64,000 nt of DNA from Arthrobacter antioxidans. Lineage in GTDB: Bacteria; Actinomycetota; Actinomycetes; Actinomycetales; Micrococcaceae. Positions within the stretch are counted from its first letter, which is position 1; every line of letters starts with the position of its first letter. The position numbers and the translations under genes were made by a program. This document shows positions 60,094-64,000 of the stretch, in pieces. The stretch is from assembly GCF_023100725.1 (NCBI RefSeq), contig NZ_CP095501.1:1674001-1738000 (forward strand), given 5' to 3'. Under the pieces are notes generated by a model, which did not search any database, was not told the origin of the DNA, and saw nothing but the letters and a program-made list of their open reading frames with translations.

Positions 60094-60177
60094 TGGGTGC
60101 TGGGCGAGAGGACCCACCGGAGCTGCGCACTCGGGGCGGCCTTCGAACTTGATCCACTCGATCCGAGCGCGCGTGGC

Positions 60178-61323
60178 CTACCGGCGCGTCGAGGCCGTGA
60201 CGGTGAAGCGGGGTGAGCGGTCGAGCTGCCGCGTGGCGCCGATGATCCGCTCGAGGACCGGCCGATAGCGGAGGTGGCTGTTCCACACCGTGATCAGCTC
60301 CCCGCCGGGCGCCAGGACGCGCGCGCAGGCATCGAAGAGCCGGTGGGCCACGCCGGCATGCACCGTGCTGCCGAGATGGAAGGGCGGGTTGAGGATGATG
60401 AGTCCCACCGAGGCGTCGGGCAGCGCCGAGAGGGCGTCGTCCCTGCACACGGCGATGCGGTCTGCCACCCCGTTGGCCGCCGCCGTCGCTGCCGCTGACG
60501 CGATCGCCGACGCGGACTGGTCCGTGGCGAGGATCCTGAGGTCCGGGTGCGCCAGCGCCACGAACGCGGCGATGGCCCCGTTCCCGCAGCCCAGATCGAC
60601 GACGTCGGCGGCCCCCGACGCACCCGCCAGGGGCTCCGGGAGGCGTCGCAGGTGGGGGAGCAGCAATCGCGTGCCGGGATCGAGCGCCGGCCCGCCGAAC
60701 GTGGCCCCGTAGGCGAGGAGCTCGAGCGGACGGGCGAGGCCGACGTCGTGCCGTGCGCTGCGTGGGAAGGAGGACCCGCCCACCGGCAGGGGGCCCGACG
60801 CCGTGAGGACGCGCGCCTTCTGCCGCGCGAGTCCTGCCGTGACGTCGCCGAAGTAGCGGCCGAGGATCGCATTCATGGACACGGACATGTGCTTGACCCG
60901 TCCCGCCGCCAGGATCACGACGTCCGGCCGCGCATGGGCGGCGATGGTCCAGGCGAGCTCGTCGAGCTCGTCGAGTGAACGCGGCAGGCGCAGGAGGACG
61001 ATCGACACGCCGTCGAGCAGTTCCGCACCGAGGGGGAGGGGCCGGTAGGCGCTGCGGAGCCCCTGGTCGGCCGCATTCAGCGCGAGTGCCCGCTCATGGA
61101 CCACGCCGTCCTGGAAGACGCGGATGTCGCTCCGGCCGGAGAGATGCGCGGCACCGAGCGTGAGCGCGCCGTAGGCGTCGTTGATCGTCGCGATGTCACC
61201 GGGGCGGCGGAGCCGGTCCGCGGCGGTGTCGAGGAGCAGGCGGTCCGCGGCATCCACGGCCACCAGTTCGGTGGCTTCCAGGTCGGGGCGGCGGCGCAGG
61301 CGGTCGAGGCTGAACGGGGTCAC
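60178..61323 (-). CDS. Class I methyltransferase, RsmC/RlmG-like (381 aa)
   Basis: GTG start at 61323 (MTPFSLDRLRRRPDLEATEL). The N-terminal half is a degenerate methyltransferase-like domain, the C-terminal half the active one: DVVDLGCGNGAIAAFVALAH binds SAM, and LIILNPPFHLG carries the NPPF motif of N2-guanine rRNA methyltransferases. The double-domain layout with NPPF is typical for RsmC or RlmG, which modify one guanine of 16S or 23S rRNA; which of the two cannot be decided here. Confidence 0.85.
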   Translation of the reverse strand: MTPFSLDRLRRRPDLEATELVAVDAADRLLLDTAADRLRRPGDIATINDAYGALTLGAAHLSGRSDIRVFQDGVVHERALALNAADQGLRSAYRPLPLGAELLDGVSIVLLRLPRSLDELDELAWTIAAHARPDVVILAAGRVKHMSVSMNAILGRYFGDVTAGLARQKARVLTASGPLPVGGSSFPRSARHDVGLARPLELLAYGATFGGPALDPGTRLLLPHLRRLPEPLAGASGAADVVDLGCGNGAIAAFVALAHPDLRILATDQSASAIASAAATAAANGVADRIAVCRDDALSALPDASVGLIILNPPFHLGSTVHAGVAHRLFDACARVLAPGGELITVWNSHLRYRPVLERIIGATRQLDRSPRFTVTASTRR

Positions 61324-61453
61324 CGGATCAATCCTAGGTGCCGGGCGGCCGGGGCCCCGAGCCATGACATCGCGTCTGCACAGTGAAGCCACGTCAGGTC
61401 CGAACGGGCGCCGGCCTCTACCGCTTCCGGCCGGACCGTGGGACTCTGCAGCG

Positions 61454-61951
61454 ATGGACCAGTACCTGTGGGTGTTGAAGCGGAATGAACGCGCGCTGAT
61501 CCGCGAACTGGAACCGGAGCGACTGGCACTACTGGACGAGGACGGGCTCCTGGCGCTGCATAAGCGTGTGCGGAGGGCCCGCAACAAGCACACCACGAGC
61601 TATCGGCGTAAAGCAGCGGGGAAAGTGCCGGAGGCCGGTGGACGCGGCGCCGCTGCACGGGCCTCGGACAAGTCCCGCGGCAGAGCCTATGTGTTCGAGG
61701 AGGCCCTCTCGATCGTCAGCGCCGAGCTGGCCCGCGTGGCGCACGACGCCGCTGAGGCACTGAAGGACGAGCGGCTCGAGCGCGCGCGTGCGGGACGGTC
61801 GACGGGACCGACGCCCGACACTGACGGGTCGATGCTGGAATCGTCCACTGGCCGCACCCGATCCCACACGAAGACCACGGGGGGCGTGAAGCGGGATGCG
61901 TCGAGCCGATCCAAGGGCGCCCGCCGACAGGCCACACGCGACAGCAGGTAG
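61454..61951 (+). CDS. Conserved actinobacterial hypothetical protein (165 aa)
   Basis: ATG 61454, starting MDQYLWVLKRNERALIRELE. It is rich in Arg, Ala and Lys, mostly helical (RLALLDEDGLLALHKRVRRA), with a disordered Arg/Ser/Thr-rich C-terminus. A DNA- or RNA-binding role is possible on the basis of its charge. Convergent with the membrane protein at 62010. Confidence 0.7.
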   Translation: MDQYLWVLKRNERALIRELEPERLALLDEDGLLALHKRVRRARNKHTTSYRRKAAGKVPEAGGRGAAARASDKSRGRAYVFEEALSIVSAELARVAHDAAEALKDERLERARAGRSTGPTPDTDGSMLESSTGRTRSHTKTTGGVKRDASSRSKGARRQATRDSR

Positions 61952-62009
61952 CGAGGTCTTCTCCGCGCTGCCGAGCCGGTGACCCTTTCCCGTGCCCGGC
62001 GATCGGTGT

Positions 62010-62525
62010 TCAGTGAGCGCTGGACCGGTCCTTGCTTCGGACCTGGACGGTTCCCTTGCGGAGCCGTTCCACTTTGCGCAGCTCGGTGCGCAGCGGCCAT
62101 CGCTCGAACAGGAGAAGGTCGATCGGATGCCACAGAGCGATCCAGCCCACGATGATCAAGCCTTCCACAATGAACTGGTTCAACCAGGCAGGGCCGACCA
62201 CAAGGGCTGCAACGCTACTACTGAGAACCAAGCAGAGAGCCAGGAACAGCAACCCAAAGATGAGTTCCACGCGTCCACGGCGCTCGAGTCGTCGTTTCTC
62301 GCGCAGAATGCCGGCTTCTCTTTGTCGGCAGTACCCCGAAACCCCTGCTGATACATCCGCCGCCGACAACCGCTGCGCTTCAGCGCCGGGCAGAACCACC
62401 GTGAATCCCGTGAAAACGTCGGTGCGTCGAACCGATATCCGGTCAAGGATCTGGTCGATCCCGGACCGCCTTCCGCACTGTGCTCGGGGCGACCGCAGGC
62501 CCGTTGGGAGGCCCCGGGAGAGCAT
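62010..62525 (-). CDS. Two-TM membrane protein (about 171 aa), N-terminus uncertain
   Basis: The C-terminal 140 residues are well formed: IDQILDRISVRRTDVFTGFT, VVLPGAEAQRLSAADV, a basic helix, two hydrophobic segments (FGLLFLALCLVLSSSVAALV and FIVEGLIIVGWIALWHP), and ALWHPIDLLLFERWPLRTEL. This tail is common in small actinobacterial membrane proteins. The frame is open to 62729, but the extension is Arg/Cys-rich and unlike a normal N-terminus. ATG 62525 is used. The true N-terminus may be lost by a mutation. Confidence 0.6.
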   Translation of the reverse strand: MLSRGLPTGLRSPRAQCGRRSGIDQILDRISVRRTDVFTGFTVVLPGAEAQRLSAADVSAGVSGYCRQREAGILREKRRLERRGRVELIFGLLFLALCLVLSSSVAALVVGPAWLNQFIVEGLIIVGWIALWHPIDLLLFERWPLRTELRKVERLRKGTVQVRSKDRSSAH

Positions 62526-63119
62526 GCCGGATCTACAGTGCGATGACGAGTCGGGGGCGGCATCACCCGAAACTGGTGATTTCCGCCTCTCCACCGTCCG
62601 CCCGTGCTCAAGACCTGATGCGAGCCGCGGCTCCCTCCCCAGAGACCAGCAACGACGTCTACGTCGCCTGAACACACATGAGCAGAAATTCAGGTGGGTT
62701 TGGGACCAACTGCCGCCGTGTCGTCCCATAGGTAAGGGAAGTCGACGACTGAAGCAATGAGGGACGTGCCTCTGCTTGCGCCAAACGCCCGGTAACTCAC
62801 CTTTCTCGGGTGATGCGGATCATCAGTCAAGACGGGCCGACTACCGGCAACGGGCATCAAACCTCGACGCGACGCAGCACCATTTCCCTCGAAGGAGCGT
62901 GAGCAACAGCATCGTGATCAAGGAACCTCGACGACGAGTAGCGGCCCGCGTCAACTTAGGTTGACACAACGTCGGCTATCGGAGTAATGCTGGAGGCAGG
63001 GCAGGAATCGACCCAATCTTCGGGCCCGCATGCACCGGAGCTGCGTCAGTTGGAAGCGTCCATTGTTCTTGTCATGACGCCGATGGCAGCCCGCTAGTTT
63101 CTGGGCGCCGCGACCCGCG
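62526..63119. other. Long region without supported gene
   Basis: About 600 bases between the membrane protein and the MerR gene. Short frames only, no ribosome binding sites with plausible products, no strong hairpin and no RNA gene that I can recognise. Confidence 0.4.
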
Positions 63120-63881
63120 TCATGGCGTGTTCTCGTCCTTCGTGCCCCGTTCCTTCTTGAGGAGGCCGCCGGCGATGACGCTCGCCCGGGCAAGGACATC
63201 GAGCTGTGCCGGGTTGTACAGAGCCGTGAGCGATTCGACGACCGTGTTCTGGGTGACCTCCAGGCTCTTCGACAGGTGCTCTTTCGGGTCCAGGAGCCAC
63301 GGGTAATCCCTGAGGGCGTGGGCAATGGTGGGTGCGTAGCGTTCTGCGAGGTCGGCGCGTGCGGTCTCGTCGGCGTCAGGGGGCAACTCGTCGAATTCCT
63401 TGGTCACATAGTCAGGCTCCGCCCTGACCATGTCCCGCAGATCCTGCATCGCGGCGTCGTCGTACAGCTGGGAGTAGATCAACATCAGCGACTGATCCGG
63501 CTTGGACATCTGAGGTGCCACGTCCTCGAATCCTGCCGGGACGCCCGTCACCGAGGACCCCTGGAGGATCGCCTGGATCTCCGCCCTGGCCCGCTGCAAC
63601 CTCTCGATGCTCACGGCGAGGTCCGCGTCGATCGCCCGTAGCGCCTCGAACGATGAATCGCCGTCGAGGGTCACCTCGTCGATCTGGTCGAGCGGGACGC
63701 CGAGATCCCGTAGACGGCGTATCTTCAGGAGACGGACGAGGTGCCTGACCTGGTACTGCTTGTAGCCGTTGGACATCCTGTCCGGCTGCTCGAGAAGTCC
63801 GACACGGTGATAATGGCGAACGGTGTTCACCGTCGTCCCGGCCAGCTCGGCGATTCCTTGGGTGCTCCAGGTCATGCTCAT
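63120..63881 (-). CDS. MerR-family transcriptional regulator (253 aa)
   Basis: ATG 63881 with AAGGA five bases before it. The winged helix-turn-helix is clear: STQGIAELAGTTVNTVRHYH, RVGLLEQPDRMSNGYKQYQV and RHLVRLLKIRRLRDLGVPLD. A coiled-coil dimer helix and an effector domain of about 150 residues without metal-binding Cys follow. It resembles the larger multidrug/stress-type MerR proteins. It is divergent from the gene at 63962, the probable target. Confidence 0.88.
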   Translation of the reverse strand: MSMTWSTQGIAELAGTTVNTVRHYHRVGLLEQPDRMSNGYKQYQVRHLVRLLKIRRLRDLGVPLDQIDEVTLDGDSSFEALRAIDADLAVSIERLQRARAEIQAILQGSSVTGVPAGFEDVAPQMSKPDQSLMLIYSQLYDDAAMQDLRDMVRAEPDYVTKEFDELPPDADETARADLAERYAPTIAHALRDYPWLLDPKEHLSKSLEVTQNTVVESLTALYNPAQLDVLARASVIAGGLLKKERGTKDENTP

Positions 63882-63961
63882 CGGTCCTTCGTCATTTCTC
63901 GTCACCGGCTCAGTCGTGACGCACCTGCTATGTGTCGGTCGATCCTTCAGAAGGAGACTCC

Positions 63962-64000
63962 ATGGTCCCACCACACGGTCAAGTTGTAGCGGGAACCAGC
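63962..64000 (+). CDS. Start of a gene divergent from merR (13 codons in window)
   Basis: ATG 63962 with AGAAGGAG six bases before it. The first residues read MVPPHGQVVAGTS. The rest is outside the window. Position suggests control by the MerR regulator. Confidence 0.55.
   Translation, partial: MVPPHGQVVAGTS

Noticed and set aside
58318..60117. 599-codon open frame opposite rpsA
   Set aside because: Antisense shadow of rpsA with Leu/Val/Asp repeats produced by the S1-domain codons.
1..64000. CRISPR array or rRNA genes
   Set aside because: No regularly spaced repeats of CRISPR type and no rRNA-like sequence noticed on reading both strands.

Overview
The window comes from a high-GC actinobacterium, most likely a member of the Micrococcaceae close to Arthrobacter. 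The clues are the type of the rpsA, polA and Eis-like genes, very GC-rich core genes, GTG starts and -10 boxes placed only 6-8 nt before start codons. The outer parts look like chromosome core. On the left are the start of an ANTAR-type response regulator (1-175) and tRNA-Leu(CAA) (318-401). On the right (from about 51,200) are a LigD-type primase/polymerase, a receiver protein, a small lipoprotein, a hotdog thioesterase, polA, an Eis-like acetyltransferase, rpsA, an RsmC-like methyltransferase, small hypothetical genes, and a MerR regulator with a divergent gene cut by the window end.

Between them, about 0.4-51.2 kb, is an accessory island next to the tRNA-Leu 3' end. The last 23 bases of the tRNA region (379-401) recur at 1771-1793, as expected of an integration site. 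No integrase is visible. The island holds worn insertion sequences (IS1380, IS3 twice, IS481) and a frameshifted duplicate (13,391-13,873) of a two-TM gene that is intact at 50,713.

The core of the island is a contractile injection system (eCIS) operon of about 27.5 kb on the minus strand, 41,517 down to 14,052. Its order is a small unknown protein, sheath, tube, a CxxC baseplate-chaperone-like protein, a Pro/Gly-rich protein, Pvc16-type cap, AAA ATPase, a small protein, a 1336-residue DUF4157 protein, a TPR protein, tube-cap/LysM proteins, gpD-like hub, gp5-like spike, PAAR-like tip, gp25, two baseplate J proteins, a tail-protein-I-like protein and a DUF6519 protein. Many of these genes overlap by 4 bp. 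There is one sheath and one tube gene, no capsid or terminase and no T6SS membrane complex, so this is an actinobacterial eCIS and not a prophage or T6SS.

Around the operon lies a set of hydrolases without signal peptides: an M36 metallopeptidase, an M28 peptidase, a trypsin-like protease fused to a DNA/RNA non-specific endonuclease, a second trypsin-like protease, a subtilase, and a papain-like protease fused to a GHSAG alpha/beta-hydrolase that is coupled to a four-TM protein. A 630-residue four-TM protein and the two-TM protein are also present. Two SARP-family regulators are intact and a third is broken.

The regulatory pattern is the main result. Eight promoters in the island carry two or three tandem copies of an octamer close to GGTRACGC, with an exact 11-bp period, 7 bp before a -10-like hexamer. 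This is the known architecture of SARP operators. The boxes precede one SARP gene, the M36 operon, the second trypsin-like protease region, the subtilase, the eCIS operon, the papain-lipase operon, the 630-residue membrane protein and the two-TM protein. The second intact SARP has a near-consensus sigma-70-type promoter instead. I infer a SARP-controlled regulon in which the eCIS, the hydrolases (candidate cargo or co-acting enzymes) and the membrane proteins are made together.
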